Source: Hymenobacter duratus (lineage in GTDB: Bacteria; Bacteroidota; Bacteroidia; Cytophagales; Hymenobacteraceae). Taken from it: a DNA stretch of 64,000 nt. A program made the translations under genes and the position numbers. A model generated the notes under the pieces. The model made no database searches. It had not been told where the DNA came from and saw only the letters and a program-made list of their open reading frames with translations. The DNA lies in contig NZ_JACWZZ010000002.1 in assembly GCF_014698995.1 (NCBI RefSeq), positions 1 to 64,000 of the forward strand. Reading direction: 5' to 3'. This document shows, in pieces, positions 26,508-34,952 of this stretch. Positions within the stretch are counted from its first letter, which is position 1, and every line of letters starts with the position of its first letter.

Positions 26508-27548
26508 ATGATACCAGCCAAAGGTTACGCAGCACAAAGCCCGACCACAGACCCCGCCCCTTGGAATTTCGAGCGCCGTGACGTTGGGGCGCACGACGTG
26601 CAGATTGAAATCCTGTTCTGCGGCGTTTGCCACTCCGACCTGCACCAGATCCGCAATGAGTGGTTTCCGGGCATCTTCCCGATGGTGCCGGGCCACGAAA
26701 TCGTGGGCCGCATCACCAAAGTGGGCGAACATGTCAAGAAATTTAAAGTAGATGAGTTGGCTGGCGTAGGCTGTATGGTAGATTCCTGCCAGGTCTGCGT
26801 AAACTGTAAGGATGGGCTGGAGCAATACTGTCTGGAAGGCAATACCCAGACCTACAACAACCTCGGACGCGACGGAGCCCCTACCTACGGCGGCTACTCT
26901 AACACCATTGTGGTGCGTGAGGAATTTGTGGTGCACGTATCGGAGAAGCTGAATCTGGCCGCGGTGTCCCCGCTGCTTTGTGCCGGCATCACTACATACT
27001 CGCCGCTACGCTACTGGAAAGTGGGTGCCGGCCATAAGCTGGCCGTGGTTGGGCTGGGCGGCCTGGGCCACATGGGCGTGAAGTTTGGTGTGGCCTTCGG
27101 CGCGGACGTGACCGTGCTGAGCACCTCCCCTTCTAAGGAAGCCGACGCCAAGGCCCTTGGTGCCCATCATTTCGTGGTTACCAAGGACGAAGCCCAGTTG
27201 GAAGCAGTAAAAGGCTCCTTTGACTTCATTCTCGACACCGTAGCAGCCGACCACGACATTCCGCTGTACCTGTCGCTGCTCAAAACCAGCGGCACCCACA
27301 TCTTGGTTGGAGCGCCACCTAAACCCATGGAAATTCCGGCCTTTGCCCTGATTCCGGGCCGTAAAAGCGTATCTGGCTCTACCATCGGCGGCATTGCCGA
27401 AACTCAGGAAATGTTGGATTTCTGCGCCGAGCACAACATCGTTTCCGATATCGAGCTGATTGACATCAAGGACATTGCCGCTGCTTATGAGCGGATGGTA
27501 AAAGGGGATGTGCGCTACCGCTTCGTCATCGACTTGGCTACGCTGTAA
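26508..27548 (+). CDS. Zinc-dependent NAD(P) alcohol dehydrogenase (YahK/CAD-like)
   Basis: A 346-residue medium-chain dehydrogenase/reductase that interconverts alcohols and aldehydes. The catalytic zinc ligands lie in CGVCHSDLHQ and PGHEIVG. The structural zinc cysteines are clustered in GCMVDSCQVCVNCKDGLEQY. The nucleotide-binding fold carries GLGGLGHMGVKFG. By overall resemblance it belongs with the cinnamyl-alcohol-dehydrogenase-like enzymes such as E. coli YahK, which reduce a wide range of aldehydes. It starts 85 bases after the AraC regulator. A molybdenum aldehyde oxidoreductase is encoded 1.2 kb downstream, suggesting an aldehyde-handling neighbourhood. Confidence 0.93.
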   Translation: MIPAKGYAAQSPTTDPAPWNFERRDVGAHDVQIEILFCGVCHSDLHQIRNEWFPGIFPMVPGHEIVGRITKVGEHVKKFKVDELAGVGCMVDSCQVCVNCKDGLEQYCLEGNTQTYNNLGRDGAPTYGGYSNTIVVREEFVVHVSEKLNLAAVSPLLCAGITTYSPLRYWKVGAGHKLAVVGLGGLGHMGVKFGVAFGADVTVLSTSPSKEADAKALGAHHFVVTKDEAQLEAVKGSFDFILDTVAADHDIPLYLSLLKTSGTHILVGAPPKPMEIPAFALIPGRKSVSGSTIGGIAETQEMLDFCAEHNIVSDIELIDIKDIAAAYERMVKGDVRYRFVIDLATL

Positions 27549-27564
27549 CCACTACTAAACAGGC

Positions 27565-28014
27565 ATGAAACGACCGTCGTTGCTGCTACTGCTCCTATTG
27601 CTGCTGTTGAGTGGCACCGGGGCGTGTGAAAACGAGTCCTCTGAGCCCGCCAATTTGCCTACGATGAGCACCCGACTTCGCATTCGGATTGGTTCCGACA
27701 CCTTCACCGCTACCCTGTTCGACAATCCTTCTTCCGCGGCCTTCGTAGCCCTGCTACCTCTCACCGTTGCAATGAGTGAGCTAAACAGCAACGAGAAGTA
27801 TTACGACTTCGCGACTGGCCTGCCAACTAATTCCACCAGTCCTGGCACCATTCAGGCGGGCGATTTGATGCTGTATGGCAGTGAAACACTGGTTCTGTTT
27901 TACAAAAGCGTTGCCACCTCTTACCGCTACACACGGCTGGGGCGCATCAATAACCCTGCGGGACTAGCGGCTGCTCTGGGGGCTGGCAGCGCCACCGTAA
28001 CATTCGAACTATAA
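27565..28014 (+). CDS. Cyclophilin-like fold lipoprotein
   Basis: A 149-residue exported protein. A very hydrophobic leader (a run of leucines) ends at LSGTGAC, a plausible though not perfect lipobox, followed by a Glu/Asn/Ser-rich tether. The rest resembles the cyclophilin-like small domain: RIRIGSDTFTATLFDNPSS, then NEKYYDFATGLPTN, IQAGDLMLYGSETLVLFYK and a closing GRINNPAGLAAALG. Relatives lack established prolyl-isomerase activity. It starts 17 bases after the dehydrogenase stop, so it may be co-transcribed. Confidence 0.75.
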   Translation: MKRPSLLLLLLLLLLSGTGACENESSEPANLPTMSTRLRIRIGSDTFTATLFDNPSSAAFVALLPLTVAMSELNSNEKYYDFATGLPTNSTSPGTIQAGDLMLYGSETLVLFYKSVATSYRYTRLGRINNPAGLAAALGAGSATVTFEL

Positions 28015-28139
28015 GTGCGGCAACCCGCGCACTTGCTCATGTGCAGCAGACGCAGGACACGGGCATTTTGCTCTTCACTAATAGTCTAGCAAGGACAGCA
28101 ACGGACATATACCGACTATCGACCGGGTCTCTCAAAGCC

Positions 28140-28712
28140 ATGAAGAATCTACCAAAAACAATTTTTGAGCGGGATTTGGCTGGTGAAATCATCCGGCTCG
28201 ACGACCCGGAATACCCACAGATTTACGCCGTCATTCGCAAAGCCATCCGTATTACCTCCCAGCTCAATTCTATGATGGTGGATGATGAGGACGAGGTTCG
28301 GCGGGTTTTCAGCGAGCTGATCAACCAAGAGGTAGACAAAACCTTTTTCCTGATTCCGCCTTTCTACACGGACTTCGGCCACAACATCCGGATTGGCAAA
28401 AACGTGTTCGTGAATTTCGACTGCGTGTTCATGGACCGTGGCGGAATTACACTGGAAGACAACGTATTGGTGGGCCCGAAAGTGAGTCTGATTACTACCA
28501 ACCACCCACTGGAGCCCGCGCAACGTAAGAGCACCTATTCCAAGCCTATTCTTATACAGAAGAATGCCTGGATTGGGGCTAATGCCACGGTCATGCCCGG
28601 CATTACCATCGGAGAAAATGCGGTAGTAGCGGCTGGTGCAGTTGTCACGAAGGATGTGGCGGCCAACACTATTGTAGCGGGCGTACCGGCCCGTGTGGTA
28701 AAGAAAATCTAA
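28140..28712 (+). CDS. Maltose/galactoside O-acetyltransferase-like hexapeptide protein
   Basis: A 190-residue left-handed beta-helix acyltransferase. The hexapeptide repeats are visible from NIRIGKNVFVNFDCVFMDRG to VMPGITIGENAVVAAGAVVT and end in IVAGVPARVVKKI. The catalytic histidine is in SLITTNHPLEPAQR. By family it moves an acetyl group from acetyl-CoA to a sugar hydroxyl. The frame is open 33 codons upstream, but MKNLPKTIFERDLAGE at 28140 matches the usual N terminus (a short helical MAT domain). Confidence 0.9.
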   Translation: MKNLPKTIFERDLAGEIIRLDDPEYPQIYAVIRKAIRITSQLNSMMVDDEDEVRRVFSELINQEVDKTFFLIPPFYTDFGHNIRIGKNVFVNFDCVFMDRGGITLEDNVLVGPKVSLITTNHPLEPAQRKSTYSKPILIQKNAWIGANATVMPGITIGENAVVAAGAVVTKDVAANTIVAGVPARVVKKI

Positions 28713-28774
28713 CGTATACTCATGCTTGGCGGGCCAAACCGGCGCTTTCTACCTGCCTTTGTTTCCTTTTCGTC

Positions 28775-29401
28775 ATGAATACTGAACCCGAAAACGCAAG
28801 TCCCCACGATGACTCGCGACGCACGTTTCTTAAACAGTCGACGCTGCTGACGGCCATGGCTCTGGTGCCGGGCCCGGTAGTATCGGCTGCCGAGGCCAAG
28901 CTGGACGAGCGGGTGGCTGAGGCCATTGAGCAAGTACCGCTAAGCCTGAAAGTGAATGGCAAAAAGCTGAAGCTTTCGGTAGAACCCCGCACGACGCTAC
29001 TCGACCTGTTGCGTGAGCAACTGCACCTGAACGGCACTAAGAAAGGCTGCGACTATGGCCAGTGTGGGGCCTGCACTGTGCACGTGGATGGCCAGCGCGT
29101 AAATAGCTGTCTGAGCTTCGCGGTGATGCACGACGGCAAGGAAATCACCACCATTGAGGGCCTAGCTGACGGCGACAAGCTGCACCCCATGCAGGAGGCG
29201 TTTGTGAAGCACGACGGCTTTCAGTGTGGCTACTGCACGCCCGGCCAGATTATGAGTGCCGTGGCTTGTGTGCGTGAAGGCCACGCCGGCTCTGAGGGTG
29301 AAATACGGGAGTATATGAGTGGCAACATCTGCCGCTGCGGAGCTTACTCAAACATCGTGGCGGCTATCCAGGACGTGAAGAAGGGAGGACAAAAGGTATG
29401 A
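28775..29401 (+). CDS. paoA: Aldehyde oxidoreductase 2Fe-2S subunit with Tat signal (PaoA-like)
   Basis: A 208-residue electron-transfer subunit. A twin-arginine signal (SRRTFLKQSTLLTAMAL) is followed by a plant-type ferredoxin domain (CDYGQCGACTVHVDGQRVNSC minus the last residue carries the first cluster) and a second all-helical 2Fe-2S domain (FQCGYCTPGQIM and NICRCGAYSN). The Tat signal implies that the whole folded complex is exported to the periplasm, with the other subunits riding along. The stop overlaps the next gene's start by 4 bases (ATGA). It corresponds to E. coli PaoA/YagT. Confidence 0.93.
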   Translation: MNTEPENASPHDDSRRTFLKQSTLLTAMALVPGPVVSAAEAKLDERVAEAIEQVPLSLKVNGKKLKLSVEPRTTLLDLLREQLHLNGTKKGCDYGQCGACTVHVDGQRVNSCLSFAVMHDGKEITTIEGLADGDKLHPMQEAFVKHDGFQCGYCTPGQIMSAVACVREGHAGSEGEIREYMSGNICRCGAYSNIVAAIQDVKKGGQKV

Positions 29402-30381
29402 ACCAGTTCCAGTACAGCCGCCCTACCAAGCAACAGGCCGCCATCGACGCAGTTGCGAAGGACCCCAATGCCGCCTTTATTGCGGGTGGCACCAACCTCG
29501 TGGATTTGATGAAGCGCGGGGTAACAAGCCCGCAGAAGTTGGTTGACATTAACCGCCTGCCATTAGGCAAGATTGAGTCCCAGAACAACGGGTTGCGTAT
29601 TGGCGCTCTGGCCCTGAACTCGGCCGTAGCTGAGGACCGGCAGGTGCGTGAGAAGCAGCCGCTCCTGGCCTTAGCCCTGAATGCCGGAGCCTCGCCGCAG
29701 CTGCGCAATATGGCTACCGTAGGTGGAAACATGCTGCAGCGCACCCGTTGCGCATACTTCTACGATACTACCATGCCCTGCAACAAGCGCCAACCCGGTA
29801 CCGGCTGCGGCGCGCTGGAAGGCGTTAACCGAATGCACGCCATCTTCGGCTTTTCAGATAAGTGCATTGCCGTGCACCCCTCCGATATGAGCGTGGCGCT
29901 GGTAGCCCTAGATGCAGTGGTGCAGGTAAGTGGCCCTAAAGGCAACCGCAGCATCCCCTTCGCCGACTTCCACCGCCTGCCCGGCGACACGCCCGAAAAG
30001 GACACTAATCTTACGCCCGGGGAGCTGATAACAGCCGTAGACGTGCCGGATGGTCCTTTCACCAAGCATGTGCACTACCAAAAGGTGCGCGAGCGGGCCA
30101 GTTACGCTTTTGCGTTGCTTTCCGTAGCAGCAGCGCTGGACATCGACGGCAGCAACATCATCAAAGCGGCGCGGCTGGCCATGGGCGGCGTAGCCCATAA
30201 GCCCTGGCGTCTCACAACTGCTGAGCAGATGTTAGTTGGCAAGCCGGCTACCGAAGAAACATTCCGACAGGCGGCCGATGTGGCTATGCAGGGCGCCAAG
30301 TCTTTTAAGTACAACGCCTACAAGCTCAAGCTTGGCCCTAATGCAATTGTCCAGGCGCTTAAAACCGCCGCAGCCGCTTAA
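29398..30381 (+). CDS. paoB: Aldehyde oxidoreductase FAD subunit (PaoB-like)
   Basis: A 327-residue flavin subunit of the xanthine dehydrogenase family. The FAD-binding loop is AFIAGGTNLVDLMKRGV and the second flavin motif is NMATVGGNMLQRTRC. Cysteines in RTRCAYFYDTTMPCNKRQ and TGCGAL follow the arrangement that holds a 4Fe-4S cluster in E. coli PaoB, so this subunit probably has that extra cluster. No signal peptide of its own is seen, consistent with piggy-back export on the Tat-bearing subunit. Confidence 0.93.
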   Translation: MNQFQYSRPTKQQAAIDAVAKDPNAAFIAGGTNLVDLMKRGVTSPQKLVDINRLPLGKIESQNNGLRIGALALNSAVAEDRQVREKQPLLALALNAGASPQLRNMATVGGNMLQRTRCAYFYDTTMPCNKRQPGTGCGALEGVNRMHAIFGFSDKCIAVHPSDMSVALVALDAVVQVSGPKGNRSIPFADFHRLPGDTPEKDTNLTPGELITAVDVPDGPFTKHVHYQKVRERASYAFALLSVAAALDIDGSNIIKAARLAMGGVAHKPWRLTTAEQMLVGKPATEETFRQAADVAMQGAKSFKYNAYKLKLGPNAIVQALKTAAAA

Positions 30382-30393
30382 CCCGATTTTGTT

Positions 30394-32628
30394 ATGAAAA
30401 CCCCAGAAAAGCAAATCGGAGCACCGATGGACCGCGTGGATGGCCGCCTGAAAGTAACTGGCGCGGCCACCTATTCGGCTGAATACGAGCTACCCGGCAT
30501 CACTTATGCCGTGCTCGTGGGCAGCACCATCACCAAAGGCCGCATTACGGGCATCGACAGCAAGGCCGCTGAGCGAGCCCCTGGCGTGCTGGCCGTCATC
30601 ACCCATTTCAACTCGCCTAAGGTGCCGGGCTTTGATACGGCGGGCAAGGACCCGTCGCAGCCAGCCACGGTGGGTGGGCCGATTAAGATATTCCACGACG
30701 ATAAAATTCGCTTCAACGACCAGCCAATTGCCATTGTGGTGGCCGATACGCTGGAGCGGGCCCGCTTTGCCGCACGGCTGGTGAAGGGCCAGTACGCGCC
30801 GGAAAAGCACCAGACCAACCTGGAGGCCAGCAAGCCCCAGGCTTTTCTCCCGACTTCGGCCAAGAAAAATCCGAAGAACCCGATGAACGACTACCAGCGG
30901 GGAAAGACGGATGCGTATAAGGCCGGCGCTATCAAGCTGGAACAGGACTATGTGATTCCGACCGAGGTGCACCATCCGATGGAGCTCCAGGCCATTACGG
31001 CGCACTGGGAAGCGCCCGACCGCCTAACAATTTACGACAAGACGCAGGGCACCATGGCCACCCGGCGCGACTTTGCCAAAGAATGGGGCTTACCCGAAGA
31101 AAACGTAAAGGTCATTGCCACATTCGTGGGCGGTGCTTTCGGCAATGCCCTGCACAGCTGGCCCCACGAGTCAGCTGCCATAATGGCGGCTAAAGTGGTG
31201 AATAGGCCGGTGAAGCTGATGCTGACCCGCGAGCAGATGTTCACGATGGTGGGTTACCGGCCCTACACTTGGCAGAAAATTGGGATGAGCGCCACGGCCG
31301 ACGGCAAAATCACGGCTATTACGCACGAGAGCATCGGCCAGACGTCCAGCTACGAGGAGTTCACCGAATCGACGCTGGCCCAGACGCGCATGATGTATCA
31401 GTCGCCTAATCTGACCACGCGCTACCGTCTGGCCTCCCTTGACATAGGCTCACCCATCTGGATGCGCGGCCCGGGCGAGGCGACTGGTGCATTTGCGCTG
31501 GAGTCCGCTATGGATGAAATGGCGCACCAGTTGGGCATTGATCCGCTGGAATTCCGGCTGCGCAACTACACCGATACTGACCCCGAAAACGGTAAGCCGT
31601 GGAGCACCAAGTTTTTGAAGGAATGCTACCAGCTGGGTGCTGACCGCATTGGTTGGAACAAGCGCCAGCTGAAGCCAGGCAGTGTGCGCGACGGCGACTG
31701 GCAGGTGGGCTACGGCATGGGCGTGGGTACATTTGGGGCGCATCGGGGCGCGGCTACTGTAGGCGCCCAGCTGTTGCCCAATGGCACGGTGCTGCTCCAG
31801 TGCGCCACCACCGACATTGGCCCTGGCACCGGCACCGTAATGACGCAAATTGCGGCCGACACGCTCGGTATGGACCCGCAGAAAATCCGGTTCGAGTTGG
31901 GCAACTCTTCTTTCCCGAAGGCGGGCACGCAAGGTGGCTCCTCCACTGTGAATAGCGTGGGTCCGGCCACGCAGCAGGCCTGCCTGGCCTTGAAGGACAA
32001 GTTGCGGCAGTTGGCGGCGGTAGGCAGCGCGGCTTTTGCCTCGGCTAAGAAAGAGGATATTATCCTGACAGATGGGTACCTCACGCTGGCCAGTAACTCC
32101 ACTGCCCGCGTACCCTACGCCGAATTATTGAAGCAAGCCGGCGGCACAGCCGTAGCTGTGGAAGCCAAGCCCGATGGTGCTGGTCAGAAGTATTCCATGT
32201 ACTCGTTTTCGGTGCATTTTGCCGAGGTGCTGGTGCATGTGCTTACCGGCGAGGTGCGGGTAAGCAAACTGGTTTCCTGCGCCGATGCGGGCACCATCAT
32301 CAACGAGAAAACCGCCGCCAACCAGATGAAAGGCGGCGCGGTAGGCGGCATCGGCATGGCCCTGATGGAGCACGCCATCATCGACGACCGGTACGGCCGC
32401 TACATCACCAAGGACTTCGCCGATTATCATGTCCCGGTAAATGCCGACTCGCCCGACATTCAGGTGGCATTTGTGAACCAGCCTGACCCGTACGTCAACG
32501 CGTTGGGCACAAAGGGCATTGGGGAAATTGCCACTATTGGTGTGGCTCCTGCTATTGCCAATGCGGTGTTTAATGCCACCGGCAAGCGTGTGCGGGAGTT
32601 GCCCATAACCCCCGACAAGCTGGTGTAG
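30394..32628 (+). CDS. paoC: Aldehyde oxidoreductase molybdenum-cofactor subunit (PaoC-like)
   Basis: A 744-residue catalytic subunit. Molybdopterin-binding stretches include IATFVGGAFGNALHSWPHE, SPIWMRGPGEATGAFALE and FPKAGTQGGSSTVNSVGPAT. The presumed catalytic glutamate is in GTKGIGEIATIGVAP near the C terminus. It oxidises aldehydes to acids with electrons passing through the small and FAD subunits. A PaoD/XdhC-type chaperone, which normally inserts the sulfurated cofactor, is not found directly downstream (the next 440 bases are empty), so it must be elsewhere if present. Confidence 0.93.
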   Translation: MKTPEKQIGAPMDRVDGRLKVTGAATYSAEYELPGITYAVLVGSTITKGRITGIDSKAAERAPGVLAVITHFNSPKVPGFDTAGKDPSQPATVGGPIKIFHDDKIRFNDQPIAIVVADTLERARFAARLVKGQYAPEKHQTNLEASKPQAFLPTSAKKNPKNPMNDYQRGKTDAYKAGAIKLEQDYVIPTEVHHPMELQAITAHWEAPDRLTIYDKTQGTMATRRDFAKEWGLPEENVKVIATFVGGAFGNALHSWPHESAAIMAAKVVNRPVKLMLTREQMFTMVGYRPYTWQKIGMSATADGKITAITHESIGQTSSYEEFTESTLAQTRMMYQSPNLTTRYRLASLDIGSPIWMRGPGEATGAFALESAMDEMAHQLGIDPLEFRLRNYTDTDPENGKPWSTKFLKECYQLGADRIGWNKRQLKPGSVRDGDWQVGYGMGVGTFGAHRGAATVGAQLLPNGTVLLQCATTDIGPGTGTVMTQIAADTLGMDPQKIRFELGNSSFPKAGTQGGSSTVNSVGPATQQACLALKDKLRQLAAVGSAAFASAKKEDIILTDGYLTLASNSTARVPYAELLKQAGGTAVAVEAKPDGAGQKYSMYSFSVHFAEVLVHVLTGEVRVSKLVSCADAGTIINEKTAANQMKGGAVGGIGMALMEHAIIDDRYGRYITKDFADYHVPVNADSPDIQVAFVNQPDPYVNALGTKGIGEIATIGVAPAIANAVFNATGKRVRELPITPDKLV

Positions 32629-33070
32629 ATAGGTGTAGCTCTTGGCACTAGGTTCAAGTTCATCAGGTAGTTTGCCTGCTAAATAGTGCACCAGCATGTA
32701 CAGTTTTTCCGCTTACGCCTTCATATGGTTTTCTAGCATCAGTCGGGTATTCCGGTCACTTTCTGGTGCAGCGTTGAACCCCAACAGTTGAAGATCTTGC
32801 GAGGATTTTACCCGCTATTCGGCTAACAGCTACTAATGCAGTAGCGGAGCCCATTATGTTGGTATGGCTGTGACTTGCGTAAATTGCGCTGTTGCCAGCA
32901 GATTCGCCGGTGAAATAAAAATTCAGGTTCCAGAGTAGCCATTTGCGCAAAGCTGGTCTCGGAAACAAGTGCGCGGTGTAGGATGAGCAACACATGTTGC
33001 TCGGATTATATCAGAACCTGACTACACCTTACCCCCTTCCAGTTCGCTGGACTCAACGATAGAAGAGCTT
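32629..33070. other. Intergenic region with no recognisable feature
   Basis: 442 bases between the molybdenum subunit gene and ybaB. A 79-codon minus-strand frame exists but has no recognisable domain. No tRNA, strong hairpin or perfect promoter box was recognised. Base composition is visibly less GC-rich than the flanking genes. Confidence 0.5.
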
Positions 33071-33400
33071 ATGTTTGACATGATGGGCATGATGGGCAAA
33101 ATGAAAGAGCTGCAGGAGAAAATGCAGCAGGCCCAGCAGGAAATGCAGTTTGTGACGGCCACCGGCGAAGCGGGTGGCGGCCTTGTGCGCGCCACCGCCA
33201 ACGGTCAGCGCCGCGTGATTAAACTTGAAATTGATGAAACCCTCCTCTCCGACCGGGAAATGCTGTCGGACCTGGTAGTGGCGGCCGTGAACAAGGCACT
33301 GGATGAAGCCGGCGACAAAGCCAAGGAGGAGCTGAAGCGCAAGACCAGCGGCCTGATTCCGAACATTCCTGGCCTCGACCTCGGCGGTTTTGGCCTCTAG
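33071..33400 (+). CDS. ybaB: YbaB/EbfC-family nucleoid-associated protein
   Basis: A 109-residue DNA-binding protein of the YbaB family, thought to bind the chromosome as a dimer. It starts with the typical Met/Gln-rich helix (MMGMMGKMKELQEKMQQAQQ), followed by the beta core (GGLVRATANGQRRVIKLEID) and a C-terminal helix with LVVAAVNKALDEA. Often this gene sits with dnaX and recR, but here it overlaps a glycosyltransferase gene by 11 bases. Confidence 0.93.
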   Translation: MFDMMGMMGKMKELQEKMQQAQQEMQFVTATGEAGGGLVRATANGQRRVIKLEIDETLLSDREMLSDLVVAAVNKALDEAGDKAKEELKRKTSGLIPNIPGLDLGGFGL

Positions 33401-34478
33401 CAGCATTTCAACGCCAATTTCTGCTGTAACCGGTATTGCTGACGCCTGCGCCGATGTAGCCGTAGTAATACTGAACTGGAATGGTGCGGCCCTGTTGCGC
33501 CAGTTTCTGCCTTCAGTACTGGCTTACAGCAATGCAGCACAGATTATCGTCGTTGACAATGCCTCAACAGATGACTCCGTGGCCGTTCTGGTACAGGAGT
33601 TTCCGCAAGTGAAGCTACTTGCGCATGCCGCCAACTTAGGCTTTTGTGAGGGCTATAATCAGGCCCTTAACCAACTGGCACCCGATATCCGGTATGCGGT
33701 GCTGCTCAACTCCGATGTGGCCGTGACGCCGGGCTGGTTGCAGCCCATACGTCAGCTTCTGGAAGCACGCCTAGCCGTAGCGGCCGTTCAGCCCAAAATA
33801 CGGGCCCACGCGCAGCCGGAATTGTTCGAATACGCCGGAGCTGGTGGCGGCTACCTCGACCGGCTGGGCTACCCTTTCTGTCGCGGCCGCCTCTTCGATA
33901 CGCTGGAACCCGACCAGGGCCAGTACGATGATGCCCGGCCGGTGGCCTGGGCTACCGGGGCCTGCATGGTGGTGCGCCTGAGCGCCTGGCACGCTCTGCA
34001 TGGGTTGGAACCGGAATTCTTCGCGCACATGGAGGAAATAGACCTGTGCTGGCGCCTCTGGAACGCCGGCCACGAGGTGTGGTACCACGGCGGCAGCACA
34101 GTGTACCACGTTGGAGGCGGCACCCTGCACAAATCCAACCCACGCAAAACCTACCTCAACTTCCGCAACGGGCTGGCGCTGGTCTACAAAAACACGCATG
34201 CATCGGAGCTGGCCGGCACTTTGGCTACCCGTCTTGTGCTGGATTGGGTGGCGGCGCTGCGCCTGCTGCTGCAGGGCGAATCGGCGGATGCCCGCGCCAT
34301 CCTGCGGGCTCACCGTGACTTCTACCGCCGCCTCTCTCATTGGAAGCAGAAGCGCCGCCAGTATCCGCCGCGCCTCACGCAGCAGCGGCCGGGCGTGTAT
34401 CGGGGCAGTCTGGTGTGGGCATATTTCGGGCAGGGCAAACGCAAGTTTTCGGAGCTGGATACCCGCCTGCTTTCCTGA
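33390..34478 (+). CDS. Family 2 glycosyltransferase
   Basis: A 362-residue GT-A enzyme of the rhamnosyltransferase-like GT2 group. The nucleotide-binding start is VAVVILNWNGAALLRQFLP, followed by IIVVDNASTDDSV, the DxD-equivalent LLNSDVAVTPGW, and the acceptor-side EFFAHMEEIDLCWRLWNAGH. The first 20 residues before VAVVILNW are unlike the family and no ATG is available, so the start is uncertain; TTG at 33390 (overlapping ybaB by 11 bases) is the most upstream option. It probably adds a sugar to a surface polysaccharide. No other glycan genes adjoin it. Confidence 0.88.
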   Translation: MASSSISTPISAVTGIADACADVAVVILNWNGAALLRQFLPSVLAYSNAAQIIVVDNASTDDSVAVLVQEFPQVKLLAHAANLGFCEGYNQALNQLAPDIRYAVLLNSDVAVTPGWLQPIRQLLEARLAVAAVQPKIRAHAQPELFEYAGAGGGYLDRLGYPFCRGRLFDTLEPDQGQYDDARPVAWATGACMVVRLSAWHALHGLEPEFFAHMEEIDLCWRLWNAGHEVWYHGGSTVYHVGGGTLHKSNPRKTYLNFRNGLALVYKNTHASELAGTLATRLVLDWVAALRLLLQGESADARAILRAHRDFYRRLSHWKQKRRQYPPRLTQQRPGVYRGSLVWAYFGQGKRKFSELDTRLLS

Positions 34479-34521
34479 CCATTTGGCCGCCTATCGGCTT
34501 CAGTTGCGCTGGGTTGCTCAC

Positions 34522-34552
34522 AAAAAAGCCTGCTCTTTTAACGAGAGCAGGC
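34522..34552 (-). terminator. Rho-independent terminator of the PspC-like gene
   Basis: On the minus strand GCCTGCTCT-N7-AGAGCAGGC is followed by six T residues. It lies 24 bases past the PspC-like stop codon, and may also serve the converging glycosyltransferase gene, though the T-tract favours the minus strand. Confidence 0.85.
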
Positions 34553-34575
34553 ACCCGAATAAGCCACCGTGTGCG

Positions 34576-34794
34576 TTACAAGTCCCAGACCGTGCTGCGC
34601 TGCCGACGCATGGCACGCCGCACGTTCATCCAGAAGGCAAGAGCGAAGTACAGCACAATGGGCGAGCCGAAGGTGAAGAACGAAGCGTATACGAAGGAAA
34701 GCCGGACACTGCTGGAAGAGAAGCCCAACCGGTTGCCCAAGGCATTGCAGACGCCAAAGCTCTGCTTTTCGATGTAGTCGGTAAGACGTTTCAT
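34576..34794 (-). CDS. PspC-domain small membrane protein
   Basis: A 72-residue protein matching the PspC fold: an amphipathic start (MKRLTDYIEKQSFGVCNALG), one hydrophobic segment (VRLSFVYASFFTFGSPIVLYF) and a basic tail. Related proteins help sense envelope stress, but stand-alone PspC-like proteins in Bacteroidota have no settled role. The ATG at 34794 is chosen over one 28 codons upstream because it starts at the family's conserved N terminus. It is divergent from the OmpA/TPR lipoprotein gene. Confidence 0.85.
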   Translation of the reverse strand: MKRLTDYIEKQSFGVCNALGNRLGFSSSSVRLSFVYASFFTFGSPIVLYFALAFWMNVRRAMRRQRSTVWDL

Positions 34795-34841
34795 AGCATC
34801 CTGTTGTAAAGACTGAGTGTTGCTAACCTGGTACAAAATAA

Positions 34842-34898
34842 CAAGATACGTCTGTCTGAGCAAGCTCAAGCGGTGCAAATTCCTTCCAAGATACGTCT
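34842..34898. repeat. 12-bp direct repeat between divergent genes
   Basis: CAAGATACGTCT occurs at 34842-34853 and again at 34887-34898, 45 bases apart start to start, in the 158-base gap between the divergent pspC-like and OmpA/TPR genes. This spacing is roughly four helical turns. It may be a pair of binding sites for a shared regulator. Confidence 0.5.
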
Positions 34899-34952
34899 CC
34901 CGTACGCGGTTTTCCGTTTGTTGTCTGAAATTCCGCCCCAGATACTCTGCTT

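Noticed and set aside
32756..32995. A possible 79-codon minus-strand gene in the gap before ybaB
   Set aside because: No signal peptide or domain, an unusual composition, and no promoter or start-site support.
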